From positions 1 through 64,000 of the forward strand of contig NW_027248937.1 of assembly GCF_036711975.1 (NCBI RefSeq): a stretch of DNA of 64,000 nucleotides, written 5' to 3'. The translations under genes were made by a program, and so were the position numbers. Shown here in pieces: positions 38,801 through 53,420 of this stretch. Within the stretch, counting starts at the first letter, position 1, and each line of letters opens with the position of its first letter. This stretch comes from Onthophagus taurus (taxonomy: Eukaryota; Arthropoda; Insecta; Coleoptera; Scarabaeidae). The notes beneath the pieces were generated by a model that made no database searches, was not told the DNA's origin, and saw only the letters and a program-made list of their open reading frames with translations.

Positions 38801-40449
38801 TGGTTCCGATAATTCTGTTGACCATATTTGTGATATTCAGACGCCAAATGACATCTTTGAGCATGTTGGAGATAAAAAACAAAATGTGCCCAAAACGTGA
38901 TATTATGACGTTATACGCCGTTCTGAGACATGTTTGAACTTTCTATCACTTTTGGTTCCGATAATTCTGTTGACCATATTTGTGATATTCAGGCGCCAAA
39001 TGACATGTTGGAGCATGTTGGAGATAAAAAACAAAATGTGCCCAAAACGTTATATTATGACGTTATACGCCGTTCTGAGACATGTTTGAACTTTCTATCA
39101 CTTTTGGTTCCGATAATTCTGTTGACCATATTTGTGATATTCAGACGCCAAATGACATCTTTGAGCATGGTGGAGATAAAAAACAAAATGTGCCCAAAAC
39201 GTTATATTATGACGTTATACGCCGTTCTGAGACATGTTTGAACTTTCTACCACATTTGGTTCCGATAATTCTGTTGACCATATTTGTGATATTCAGGCGC
39301 CAAATGACATCTTTGAGCATGTTGGAGATAAAAAACAAAATGTGCCCAAAACGTGATATTATGACGTTATACGCCGTTCTGAGACATGTTTGAACTTTCT
39401 ATCACTTTTGGTTCCGTTAATTCTGTTGACCATATTTGTGATATTCAGGCGCCAAATGACATGTTGGAGCATGTTGGAGATAAAAAACAAAATGTGCCCA
39501 AAACGTGATATTATGACGTTATACGCCGTTCTGAGACATGTTTGAACTTTCTATCACTTTTGGTTCCGATAATTCTGTTGACCGTATTTGTGTTATTCAG
39601 ACGCCAAATGACATCTTTGAGCATGTTGGAGATAGAAAACAAAATGTGCCCAAAACGTTATATTATGACGTTATACGCCGTTCTGAGACATATTTGAACT
39701 TTCTATCACTTTTGGTTCCGATAATTCTGTTGACCGTATTTGTGTTATTCAGACGCCAAATGACATCTTTGAGCATGTTGGAGATAGAAAACAAAATGTG
39801 CCCAAAACGTGATATTATGACGTTATACGCCGTTCTGAGACATGCTTGAACTTTCTATCACTTTTGGTTCCGATAATTCTGTTGACCATATTTGTGATAT
39901 TCAGACGCCAAATGACATCTTTGAGCATGTTGGAGATAAAAAACAAAATGTGCCCAAAACGTGATATTATGACGTTATACGCCGTTCTGAGACATGTTTG
40001 AACTTTCTATCACTTTTGGTTCCGATAATTCTGTTGACCATATTTGTGATATTCAGGCGCCAAATGACATGTTGGAGCATGTTGGAGATAAAAAACAAAA
40101 TGTGCCCAAAACGTTATATTATGACGTTATACGCCGTTCTGAGACATGTTTGAACTTTCTATCACTTTTGGTTCCGATAATTCTGTTGACCATATTTGTG
40201 ATATTCAGACGCCAAATGACATCTTTGAGCATGTTGGAGATAAAAAACAAAATGTGTCCAAAACGTGATATTATGACGTTATACGCCGTTCTGAGACATG
40301 TTTGAACTTTCTATCACTTTTGGTTCCGATAATTCTGTTGACCATATTTTTGATATTCAGACGCCAAATGACATCTTTGAGCATGTTGGAGATAAAAAAC
40401 AAAATGTGCCCAAAACGTTATATTATGACGTTATACGCCGTTCTGAGAC

Positions 40450-43400
40450 ATGTTTGAACTTTCTATCACTTTTGGTTCCGATAATTCTGTTGACCATATT
40501 TGTGATATTCAGGCGCCAAATGACATGTTGGAGCATGTTGGAGATAAAAAACAAAATGTGCCCAAAACGTTATATTATGACGTTATACGCCGTTCTGAGA
40601 CATGTTTGAACTTTCTATCACTTTTGGTTCCGATAATTCTGTTGACCATATTTGTGATATTCAGACGCCAAATGACATCTTTGAGCATGTTGTAGATAAA
40701 AAACAAAATGTGCCCAAAACGTGATATTATGACGTTATACGCCGTTCTGGGACATGTTTGAACTTTCTATCACTTTTGGTTCCGATAATTCTGTTGACCA
40801 TATTTGTGATATTCAGACGCCAAATGACATCTTTGAGCAGGTTGGAGATAAAAAACAAAATGTGCCCAAAACGTGATATTATGACGTTATACGCCGTTCT
40901 GAGACATGTTTGAACTTTCTATCACTTTTGGTTCCGATAATTCAGTTGACCATATTTGTGATATTCAGACGCCAAATGACATCTTTGAGCACGTTGGAGA
41001 TAAAAAACAAAATGTGCCCAAAACGTGATATTATGACGTTATACGCCGTTCTGAGACATGTTTGAACGTTCTATCACTTTTGGTTCCGATAATTCTGTTG
41101 ACCATATTTGTGATATTCAGACGCCAAATGACATCTTTGAGCAGGTTGGAGATAAAAAACAAAATGTGCCCAAAACGTGATATTATGACGTTATACGCCG
41201 TTCTGAGACATGTTTGAACTTTCTATCACTTTTGGTTCCGATAATTCTGTTGACCATATTTGTGATATTCAGGCGCCAAATGACATGTTGGAGCATGTTG
41301 GAGATAAAAAACAAAATGTGCCCAAAACGTTATATTATGACGTTATACGCCGTTCTGAGACATGTTTGAACTTTCTATCACTTTTGGTTCCGATAATTCT
41401 GTTGACCATATTTGTGATATTCAGACGCCAAATGACATCTTTGAACATGTTGTAGATAAAAAACAAAATGTGCCCAAAACGTGATATTATGAGGTTATAC
41501 GCCGTTCTGGGACATGTTTGAACTTTCTATCACTTTTGGTTCCGATAATTCTGTTAACCATATTTGTGATATTCAGACGCCAAATGACATCTTTGAGCAG
41601 GTTGGAGATAAAAAACAAAATGTGCCCAAAACGTGATATTATGACGTTATACGCCGTTCTGAGACATGTTTGAACTTTCTATCACTTTTGGTTCCGATAA
41701 TTCAGTTGACCATATTTGTGATATTCAGACGCCAAATGACATCTTTGAGCACGTTGGAGATAAAAAACAAAATGTGCCCAAAACGTGATATTATGACGTT
41801 ATACGCCGTTCTGAGACATGTTTGAACGTTCTATCACTTTTGGTTCCGATAATTCTGTTGACCATATTTGTGATATTCAGACGCCAAATGACATCTTTGA
41901 GCAGGTTGGAGATAAAAAACAAAATGTGCCCAAAACGTGATATTATGACGTTATACGCCGTTCTGAGACATGTTTGAACTTTCTATCACTTTTGGTTCCG
42001 ATAATTCTGTTGACCATATTTGTGATATTCAGGCGCCAAATGACATGTTGGAGCATGTTGGAGATAAAAAACAAAATGTGCCCAAAACGTTATATTATGA
42101 CGTTATACGCCGTTCTGAGACATGTTTGAACTTTCTATCACTTTTGGTTCCGATAATTCTGTTGACCATATTTGTGATATTCGGACGCCAAATGACATCT
42201 TTGAGCATGTTGTAGATAAAAAACAAAATGTGCCCAAAACGTGATATTATGACGTTATACGCCGTTCTGGGACATGTTTGAACTTTCTATCACTTTTGGT
42301 TCCGATAATTCTGTTGACCATATTTGTGATATTCAGACGCCAAATGACATCTTTGAGCAGGTTGGAGATAAAAAACAAAATGTGCCCAAAACGTGATATT
42401 ATGACGTTATACGCCGTTCTGAGACATGTTTGAACTTTCTATCACTTTTGGTTCCGATAATTGTGTTGACCATATTTGTGATATTCAGGCGCCAAATGAC
42501 ATGTTGGAGCATGTTGGAGATAAAAAACAAAATGTGCCCAAAACGTTATATTATGACGTTATACGCCGTTCTGAGACATGTTTGAACTTTCTATCACTTT
42601 TGGTTCCGATAATTCTGTTGACCATATTTGTGATATTCAGGCGCCAAATGACATGTTGGAGCATGTTGGAGATAAAAAACAAAATGTGCCCAAAACGTGA
42701 TATTATGACGTTATACGCCGTTCTGAGACATGTTTGAACTTTCTATCACTTTTGGTTCCGATAATTCTGTTGACCATATTTGTGATATTCAGGCGCCAAA
42801 TGACATGTTGGATAATGTTGGAGATAAAAAACAAAATGTGCCCAAAACGTGATATTATGACGTTATACGCCGTTCTGAGATATGTTTGAACTTTCTATCA
42901 CTTTTGGTTCCGATAATTCTGTTGACCATATTTGTGATATTCAGGCGCCAAATGACATGTTGGAGCCTGTTGGAGATAAAAAACAAAATGTGCCCAAAAC
43001 GTTATATTATGACGTTATACGCCGTTCTGAGACATGTTTGAACTTTCTATCACTTTTGGTTCCGATAATTCTGTTGACCATATTTGTGATATTCAGACGC
43101 CAAATGACATCTTTGAGCATGTTGGAGATAAAAAACAAAATGTGTCCAAAACGTGATATTATGACGTTATACGCCGTTCTGAGACATGTTTGAACTTTCT
43201 ATCACTTTTGGTTCCGGTAATTCTGTTGACCATATTTTTGATATTCAGACGCCAAATGACATCTTTGAGCATGTGGGAGATAAAAAACAAAATGTGCCCA
43301 AAACGTTATATTATGACGTTATACGCCGTTCTGAGACATGTTTGAACTTTCTATCACTTTTGGTTCCGATAGTTCTGTTGACCATATTTGTGATATTCAG

Positions 43401-46400
43401 ACGCCAAATGACATCTTGGAGCATGTTGGAGATAAGAAACAAAATGTGCACAAAACGTGTATTGTGACGTTATACGCCGTTCTGAGACATGTTTGAACTT
43501 TCTATCACTTTTGGTTCCGATAATTCTGTTGACCATATTTTTGATATTCAGACGCCAAATGACATCTTTGAGCATGTTGGAGATAAAAAACAAAATGTGC
43601 CCAAAACGTGATATTATGACGTTATACGCCGTTCTGAGACATGTTTGAACTTTCTATCACTTTTGGTTCCGATAATTCTGTTGACCATATTTGTGATATT
43701 CAGACGCCAAATGACATCTTTGAGCATGTTGGAGATAAAAAACAAAATGTGCCCAAAACGTGATATTATGGCGTTATACGCCGTTCTGAGACATGTTTGA
43801 ACTTTCTATCACTTTTGGTTCCGATAATTCTGTTGACCATATTTGTGATATTCAGGCGCCAAATGACATCTTTGAGCATGTTGGAGATAAAAAACAAAAT
43901 GTGCCCAAAACGTGATATTATGACGTTATACGCCGTTCTGAGACATGTTTGAACTTTCTATCACTTTTCGTTCCGATAATTCTGTTGACCATATTTGTGA
44001 TATTCAGACGACAAATGACATCTTTGAGCATGTTGGAGATAAAAAACAAAATGTGCCCAAAACGTGATATTATGACGTTATACGCCGTTCTGAGACATGT
44101 TTGAACTTTCTATCACTTTTGGTTCCGATAATTCTGTTGACCATATTTTTGATATTCAGACGCCAAATGACATCTTTGAGCATGTTGGAGATAAAAAACA
44201 AAATGTGCCCAAAACGTTATATTATGACGTTATACGCCGTTCTGAGACATGTTTGAACTTTCTATCACTTTTGGTTCCGATAATTCTGTTGATCATATTT
44301 GTGATATTCAGGCGCCAAATGACATGTTGGAGCATGTTGGAGATAAAAACAAAATGTGCCCAAAACGTGATATTATGACGTTATACGCCGTTCTGAGACA
44401 TGTTTGAACTTTCTATCACTTTTGGTTCCGATAATTTTGTTGACCATATTTGTGATATTCAGGCGCCAAATGACATGTTGGAGCATGTTGGAGATAAAAA
44501 ACAAAATGTGCCCAAAACGTGATATTATGACGTTATACGCCGTTCTGAGACATGTTTGAACTTTCTATCACTTTTGGTTCCGATAATTCTGTTGACCATA
44601 TTTGTGATATTCAGGCGCCAAATGACATGTTGGAGCATGTTGGAGATAAAAAACAAAATGTGCCCAAAACGTTATATTATGACGTTATACGCCGTTCTGA
44701 GACATGTTTGAACTTTCTATCACTTTTGGTTCCGATAATTCTGTTGACCATATTTGTGATATTCAGACGCCAAATGACATCTTTGAGCATGTTGTAGATA
44801 AAAAACAAAATGTGCCCAAAACGTGATATTATGACGTTATACGCCGTTCTGGGACATGTTTGAACTTTCTATCACTTTTGGTTCCGATAATTCTGTTGAC
44901 CATATTTGTGATATTCAGACGCCAAATGACATCTTTGAGCAGGTTGGAGATAAAAAACAAAATGTGCCCAAAACGTGATATTATGACGTTATACGCCGTT
45001 CTGAGACATGTTTGAACTTTCTATCACTTTTGGTTCCGATAATTCAGTTGACCATATTTGTGATATTCAGACGCCAAATGACATCTTTGAGCACGTTGGA
45101 GATAAAAAACAAAATGTGCCCAAAACGTGATATTATGACGTTATACGCCGTTCTGAGACATGTTTGAACGTTCTATCACTTTTGGTTCCGATAATTCTGT
45201 TGACCATATTTGTGATATTCAGACGCCAAATGACATCTTTGAGCAGGTTGGAGATAAAAAACAAAATGTGCCCAAAACGTGATATTATGACGTTATACGC
45301 CGTTCTGAGACATGTTTGAACTTTCTATCACTTTTGGTTCCGATAATTCTGTTGACCATATTTGTGATATTCAGGCGCCAAATGACATGTTGGAGCATGT
45401 TGGAGATAAAAAACAAAATGTGCCCAAAACGTTATATTATGACGTTATACGCCGTTCTGAGACATGTTTGAACTTTCTATCACTTTTGGTTCCGATAATT
45501 CTGTTGACCATATTTGTGATATTCAGACGCCAAATGACATCTTTGAACATGTTGTAGATAAAAAACAAAATGTGCCCAAAACGTGATATTATGAGGTTAT
45601 ACGCCGTTCTGGGACATGTTTGAACTTTCTATCACTTTTGGTTCCGATAATTCTGTTAACCATATTTGTGATATTCAGACGCCAAATGACATCTTTGAGC
45701 AGGTTGGAGATAAAAAACAAAATGTGCCCAAAACGTGATATTATGACGTTATACGCCGTTCTGAGACATGTTTGAACTTTCTATCACTTTTGGTTCCGAT
45801 AATTCAGTTGACCATATTTGTGATATTCAGACGCCAAATGACATCTTTGAGCACGTTGGAGATAAAAAACAAAATGTGCCCAAAACGTGATATTATGACG
45901 TTATACGCCGTTCTGAGACATGTTTGAACGTTCTATCACTTTTGGTTCCGATAATTCTGTTGACCATATTTGTGATATTCAGACGCCAAATGACATCTTT
46001 GAGCAGGTTGGAGATAAAAAACAAAATGTGCCCAAAACGTGATATTATGACGTTATACGCCGTTCTGAGACATGTTTGAACTTTCTATCACTTTTGGTTC
46101 CGATAATTCTGTTGACCATATTTGTGATATTCAGGCGCCAAATGACATGTTGGAGCATGTTGGAGATAAAAAACAAAATGTGCCCAAAACGTTATATTAT
46201 GACGTTATACGCCGTTCTGAGACATGTTTGAACTTTCTATCACTTTTGGTTCCGATAATTCTGTTGACCATATTTGTGATATTCAGACGCCAAATGACAT
46301 CTTTGAGCATGTTGTAGATAAAAAACAAAATGTGCCCAAAACGTGATATTATGACGTTATACGCCGTTCTGGGACATGTTTGAACTTTCTATCACTTTTG

Positions 46401-47570
46401 GTTCCGATAATTCTGTTGACCATATTTGTGATATTCAGACGCCAAATGACATCTTTGAGCAGGTTGGAGATAAAAAACAAAATGTGCCCAAAACGTGATA
46501 TTATGACGTTATACGCCGTTCTGAGACATGTTTGAACTTTCTATCACTTTTGGTTCCGATAATTGTGTTGACCATATTTGTGATATTCAGGCGCCAAATG
46601 ACATGTTGGAGCATGTTGGAGATAAAAAACAAAATGTGCCCAAAACGTTATATTATGACGTTATACGCCGTTCTGAGACATGTTTGAACTTTCTATCACT
46701 TTTGGTTCCGATAATTCTGTTGACCATATTTGTGATATTCAGGCGCCAAATGACATGTTGGAGCATGTTGGAGATAAAAAACAAAATGTGCCCAAAACGT
46801 GATATTATGACGTTATACGCCGTTCTGAGACATGTTTGAACTTTCTATCACTTTTGGTTCCGATAATTCTGTTGACCATATTTGTGATATTCAGGCGCCA
46901 AATGACATGTTGGATAATGTTGGAGATAAAAAACAAAATGTGCCCAAAACGTGATATTATGACGTTATACGCCGTTCTGAGATATGTTTGAACTTTCTAT
47001 CACTTTTGGTTCCGATAATTCTGTTGACCATATTTGTGATATTCAGGCGCCAAATGACATGTTGGAGCCTGTTGGAGATAAAAAACAAAATGTGCCCAAA
47101 ACGTTATATTATGACATTATACGCCGTTCTGAGACATGTTTGAACTTTCTATCACTTTTGGTTCCGATAATTCTGTTGACCATATTTGTGATATTCAGAC
47201 GCCAAATGACATCTTTGAGCATGTTGGAGATAAAAAACAAAATGTGTCCAAAACGTGATATTATGACGTTATACGCCGTTCTGAGACATGTTTGAACTTT
47301 CTATCACTTTTGGTTCCGGTAATTCTGTTGACCATATTTTTGATATTCAGACGCCAAATGACATCTTTGAGCATGTGGGAGATAAAAAACAAAATGTGCC
47401 CAAAACGTTATATTATGACGTTATACGCCGTTCTGAGACATGTTTGAACTTTCTATCACTTTTGGTTCCGATAATTCTGTTGACCATATTTGTGATATTC
47501 AGGCGCCAAATGACATGTTGGAGCATGTTGGAGATAAAAGCAAAATGTGCCCAAAACGTGATATTATGAC
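40450..47570. repeat. Higher-order repeats: 760-bp five-mers inside a 4102-bp duplication
   Basis: Five-monomer (760-bp) units recur at 40450, 41210 and 41970, and again at 44552, 45312 and 46072. The whole block is displaced by 4102 bp (27 x 152 minus 2). Shared private variants include GTTGTAGATA, TCTGGGACATG, GAGCAGGTTGG and GAGCACGTTGG. Confidence 0.85.
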
Positions 47571-48359
47571 GTTATACGCCGTTCTGAGACATGTTTGAAC
47601 TTTCTATCACTTTTGGTTCCGATAATTCTGTTGACCGTATTTGTGTTATTCAGACGCCAAATGACATCTTTGAGCATGTTGGAGATAAAAAACAAAATGT
47701 GCCCAAAACGTGATATTATGACGTTACACGCCGTTCTGAGACATGTTTGAACTTTCTATCACTTTTGGTTCCGATAGTTCTGTTGACCATATTTGTGATA
47801 TTCTGACGCCAAATGACATGTTGGAGCATGTTGGAGATAAAAAACAAAATGTGCCCAAAACGTTATATTATGACGTTATACGCCGTTCTGAGACATGTTT
47901 GAACTTTCTATCACTTTTGGTTCCGATAATTCTGTTGACCATATTTGTGATATTCAGGCGCCAAATGACATGTTGGAGCATGTTGGAGATAAAAAACAAA
48001 ATGTGCCCAAAACGTGATATTATGACGTTATACGCCGTTCTGAGACATGTTTGAACTTTCTATCACTTTTGGTTCCGATAATTCTGTTGACCGTATTTGT
48101 GTTATTCAGACGCCAAATGACATCTTTGAGCATGTTGGAGATAAAAAACAAAATGTGCCCAAAACGTGATATTATGACGTTATACGCCGTTCTGAGACAT
48201 GTTTGAACTTTCTATCACTTTTGGTTCCGATAGTTCTGTTGACCATATTTGTGATATTCAGACGCCAAATGACATGTTGGAGCATGTTGGAGATAAAAAA
48301 CAAAATGTGCCCAAAACGTTATATTATGACGTTATACGCCGTTCTGAGACATGTTTGAA

Positions 48360-51300
48360 CTTTCTATCACTTTTGGTTCCGATAATTCTGTTGACCATAT
48401 TTGTGATATTCAGGCGCCAAATGACATCTTGGAGCATGTTGGAGATAAGAAACAAAATGTGCACAAAACGTGTATTGTGACGTTATACGCCGTTCTGAGA
48501 CATGTTTGAACTTTCTATCACTTTTGGTTCCGATAATTCTGTTGACCATATTTGTGATATTCAGGCGCCAAATGACATCTTGGAGCATGTTGGAGATAAG
48601 AAACAAAATGTGCACAAAACGTGTATTGTGACGTTATACGCCGTTCTGAGACATGTTTGAACTTTCTATCACTTTTGGTTCCGATAATTCTGTTGACCAT
48701 ATTTTTGATATTCAGACGCCAAATGACATCTTTGAGCATGTTGGAGATAAAAAACAAAATGTGCCCAAAACGTGATATTATGACGTTATACGCCGTTCTG
48801 AGACATGTTTGAACTTTCTATCACTTTTGGTTCCGATAATTCTGTTGACCATATTTGTGATATTCAGGCGCCAAATGACATCTTGGAGCATGTTGGAGAT
48901 AAGAAACAAAATGTGCACAAAACGTGTATTGTGACGTTATACGCCGTTCTGAGACATGTTTGAACTTTCTATCACTTTTGGTTCCGATAATTCTGTTGAC
49001 CATATTTTTGATATTCAGACGCCAAATGACATCTTTGAGCATGTTGGAGATAAAAAACAAAATGTGCCCAAAACGTGATATTATGACGTTATACGCCGTT
49101 CTGAGACATGTTTGAACTTTCTATCACTTTTGGTTCCGATAATTCTGTTGACCATATTTGTGATATTCAGACGCCAAATGACATCTTTGAGCATGTTGGA
49201 GATAAAAAACAAAATGTGCCCAAAACGTGATATTATGGCGTTATACGCCGTTCTGAGACATGTTTGAACTTTCTATCACTTTTGGTTCCGATAATTCTGT
49301 TGACCATATTTGTGATATTCAGGCGCCAAATGACATCTTTGAGCATGTTGGAGATAAAAAACAAAATGTGCCTAAAACGTGATATTATGACGTTATACGC
49401 CGTTCTGAGACATGTTTGAACTTTCTATCACTTTTCGTTCCGATAATTCTGTTGACCATATTTGTGATATTCAGACGACAAATGACATCTTTGAGCATGT
49501 TGGAGATAAAAAACAAAATGTGCCCAAAACGTGATATTATGACGTTATACGCCGTTCTGAGACATGTTTGAACTTTCTATCACTTTTGGTTCCGATAATT
49601 CTGTTGACCATATTTTTGATATTCAGACGCCAAATGACATCTTTGAGCATGTTGGAGATAAAAAACAAAATGTGCCCAAAACGTTATATTATGACGTTAT
49701 ACGCCGTTCTGAGACATGTTTGAACTTTCTATCACTTTTGGTTCCGATAATTCTGTTGATCATATTTGTGATATTCAGGCGCCAAATGACATGTTGGAGC
49801 ATGTTGGAGATAAAAACAAAATGTGCCCAAAACGTGATATTATGACGTTATACGCCGTTCTGAGACATGTTTGAACTTTCTATCACTTTTGGTTCCGATA
49901 ATTCTGTTGACCATATTTGTGATATTCAGGCGCCAAATGACATGTTGGAGCATGTTGGAGATAAAAAACAAAATGTGCCCAAAACGTGATATTATGACGT
50001 TATACGCCGTTCTGAGACATGTTTGAACTTTCTATCACTTTTGGTTCCGATAATTCTGTTGACTAAATTTGTGATATTCAGGCGCCAAATGACATGTTGG
50101 AGCATGTTGGAGATAAATAACAAAATGTGCCCAAAACGTGATATTATGACGTTATACGCCGTTCTGAGACATGTTTGAACTTTCTATCACTTTTGGTTCC
50201 GATAATTCTGTTGACCATATTTGTGATATTCAGACGCCAAATGACATCTTTGAGCATGTTGGAGATAAAAAACAAAATGTGCCCAAAACGTGATATTATG
50301 GCGTTATACGCCGTTCTGAGACATGTTTGAACTTTCTATCACTTTTGGTTCTGATAATTCTGTTGACCATATTTTTGATATTCAGACGCCAAATGACATC
50401 TTTGAGCATGTTGGAGATAAAAAACAAAATGTGCCCAAAACGTTATATTATGACGTTATACGCCGTTCTGAGACATGTTTGAACTTTCTATCACTTTTGG
50501 TTCCGATAATTCTGTTGATCATATTTGTGATATTCAGGCGCCAAATGACATGTTGGAGCATGTTGGAGATAAAAACAAAATGTGCCCAAAACGTGATATT
50601 ATGACGTTATACGCCGTTCTGAGACATGTTTGAACTTTCTATCACTTTTGGTTCCGATAATTCTGTTGACCATATTTGTGATATTCAGGCGCCAAATGAC
50701 ATGTTGGAGCATGTTGGAGATAAAAAACAAAATGTGCCCAAAACGTGATATTATGACGTTATACGCCGTTCTGAGACATGTTTGAACTTTCTATCACTTT
50801 TGGTTCCGATAATTCTGTTGACTAAATTTGTGATATTCAGGCGCCAAATGACATGTTGGAGCATGTTGGAGATAAATAACAAAATGTGCCCAAAACGTGA
50901 TATTATGACGTTATACGCCGTTCTGAGACATGTTTGAACTTTCTATCACTTTTGGTTCCGATAATTCTGTTGACCATATTTGTGATATTCAGACGCCAAA
51001 TGACATCTTTGAGCATGTTGGAGATAAAAAACAAAATGTGCCCAAAACGTGATATTATGGCGTTATACGCCGTTCTGAGACATGTTTGAACTTTCTATCA
51101 CTTTTGGTTCTGATAATTCTGTTGACCATATTTTTGATATTCAGACGCCAAATGACATCTTTGAGCATGTTGGAGATAAAAAACAAAATGTGCCCAAAAC
51201 GTTATATTATGACGTTATACGCCGTTCTGAGACATGTTTGAACTTTCTATCACTTTTGGTTCCGATAATTCTGTTGATCATATTTGTGATATTCAGGCGC

Positions 51301-53420
51301 CAAATGACATGTTGGAGCATGTTGGAGATAAAAACAAAATGTGCCCAAAACGTGATATTATGACGTTATACGCCGTTCTGAGACATGTTTGAACTTTCTA
51401 TCACTTTTGGTTCCGATAATTCTGTTGACCATATTTGTGATATTCAGGCGCCAAATGACATGTTGGAGCATGTTGGAGATAAAAAACAAAATGTGCCCAA
51501 AACGTGATATTATGACGTTATACGCCGTTCTGAGACATGTTTGAACTTTCTATCACTTTTGGTTCCGATAATTCTGTTGACTAAATTTGTGATATTCAGG
51601 CGCCAAATGACATGTTGGAGCATGTTGGAGATAAATAACAAAATGTGCCCAAAACGTGATATTATGACGTTATACGCCGTTCTGAGACATGTTTGAACTT
51701 TCTATCACTTTTGGTTCCGATAATTCTGTTGACCATATTTTTGATATTCAGACGCCAAATGACATCTTTGAGCATGTTGGAGATAAAAAACAAAATGTGC
51801 CCAAAACGTTATATTATGACGTTATACGCCGTTCTGAGACATGTTTGAACTTTCTATCACTTTTGGTTCCGATAATTCTGTTGACCATATTTGTGATATT
51901 CAGGCGCCAAATGACATGTTGGAGCATGTTGGAGATAAAAAACAAAATGTGCCCAAAACGTGATATTATGACGTTATACGCCGTTCTGAGACATATTTGA
52001 ACTTTCTATCACTTTTGGTTCCGATAATTCTGTTGACCATATTTGTGATATTCAGGCGCCAAATGACATGTTGGAGCATGTTGAAGATAAAAAACAAAAT
52101 GTGCCCAAAACGTGATATTATGACGTTATACGCCGTTCTGAGACATGTTTGAACTTTCTATCACTTTTGGTTCCGATAATTCTGTTGACCATATTTGTGA
52201 TATTCAGGCGCCAAATGACATGTTGGAGCATGTTGGAGATAAAAAACAAAATGTGCCCAAAACGTGATATTATGACGTTATACGCCGTTCTGAGACATGT
52301 TTGAACTTTCTATCACTTTTGGTTCCGATAATTCTGTTGACCATATTTGTGATATTCAGGCGCCAAATGACATGTTGGAGCATGTTGGAGATAAAAAACA
52401 AAATGTGCCCAAAACGTTATATTATGACGTTATACGCCGTTCTGAGACATGTTTGAACTTTCTATCACTTTTGGTTCCGGTAATTCTGTCGACCATATAT
52501 ATGATATTTAGATGCCAAATGTCACATTGGAGCATGTTGGAGATAAAAAACAAAATGTGCCCAAAACGTTATATTATGACGTTATACGCCGTACTGAGCC
52601 ATGTTTGAACTTTCTATCACTTTTGGTTCCGATAATTCTGTTGAACATATTTGTGATATTCAGGCGCCAAATGACATGTTGGAGCATGTTGGAGATAAAA
52701 AACAAAATGTGCCCAAAACGTTATATTATGACGTTTTACGCCGTTCTGAGACATGTTAGAACTTTCTATCACTTTTGGTTCCGATAATTCTGTTGACCAT
52801 ATTTGTGATATTCAGGCGCCAAATGACATCTTGGAGCATGTTGGAGATAAAAAACAAAATGTGCACAAAACATGATATTATGACGTTATACGCCGTTCTG
52901 AGCCATGTTTGAACTTTCTATCACTTTTGGTTCCGATAATTCTGTTGACCATATTTGTGATATTCAGGCGCCAAATGACATCTTGGAGCATGTTGGAGAT
53001 AAGAAACAAAATGTGCACAAAACGTGATATTATGACGTTATACGCCGTTCTGAGACATGTTTGAACTTTCTATCACTTTTGGTTCCGATAATTCTGTTGA
53101 CCATATTTTTGATATTCAGACGCCAAATGACATCTTTGAGCATGTTGGAGATAAAAAACAAAATGTGCACAAAACATGATATTATGACGTTATACGCCGT
53201 TCTGAGCCATGTTTGAACTTTCTATCACTTTTGGTTCCGATAATTCTGTTGACCATATTTGTGATATTCAGGCGCCAAATGACATCTTGGAGCATGTTGG
53301 AGATAAGAAACAAAATGTGCACAAAACGTGATATTATGACGTTATACGCCGTTCTGAGACATGTTTGAACTTTCTATCACTTTTGGTTCCGATAATTCTG
53401 TTGACCATATTTTTGATATT
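48360..53420. repeat. Satellite stretch with shortened monomer variants and 759-bp repeats
   Basis: Monomers with GTGCACAAAACGTGTATTGTGACG (fragment GTGCACAAAACGTGTATT) and AAGAAACAAAA are one base short and recur around 48.45, 48.6 and 48.9 kb. A five-monomer unit of 759 bp repeats at 49564, 50323 and 51082. Related GTGCACAAAACATGATA forms occur at 52.86-53.33 kb. Confidence 0.75.
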
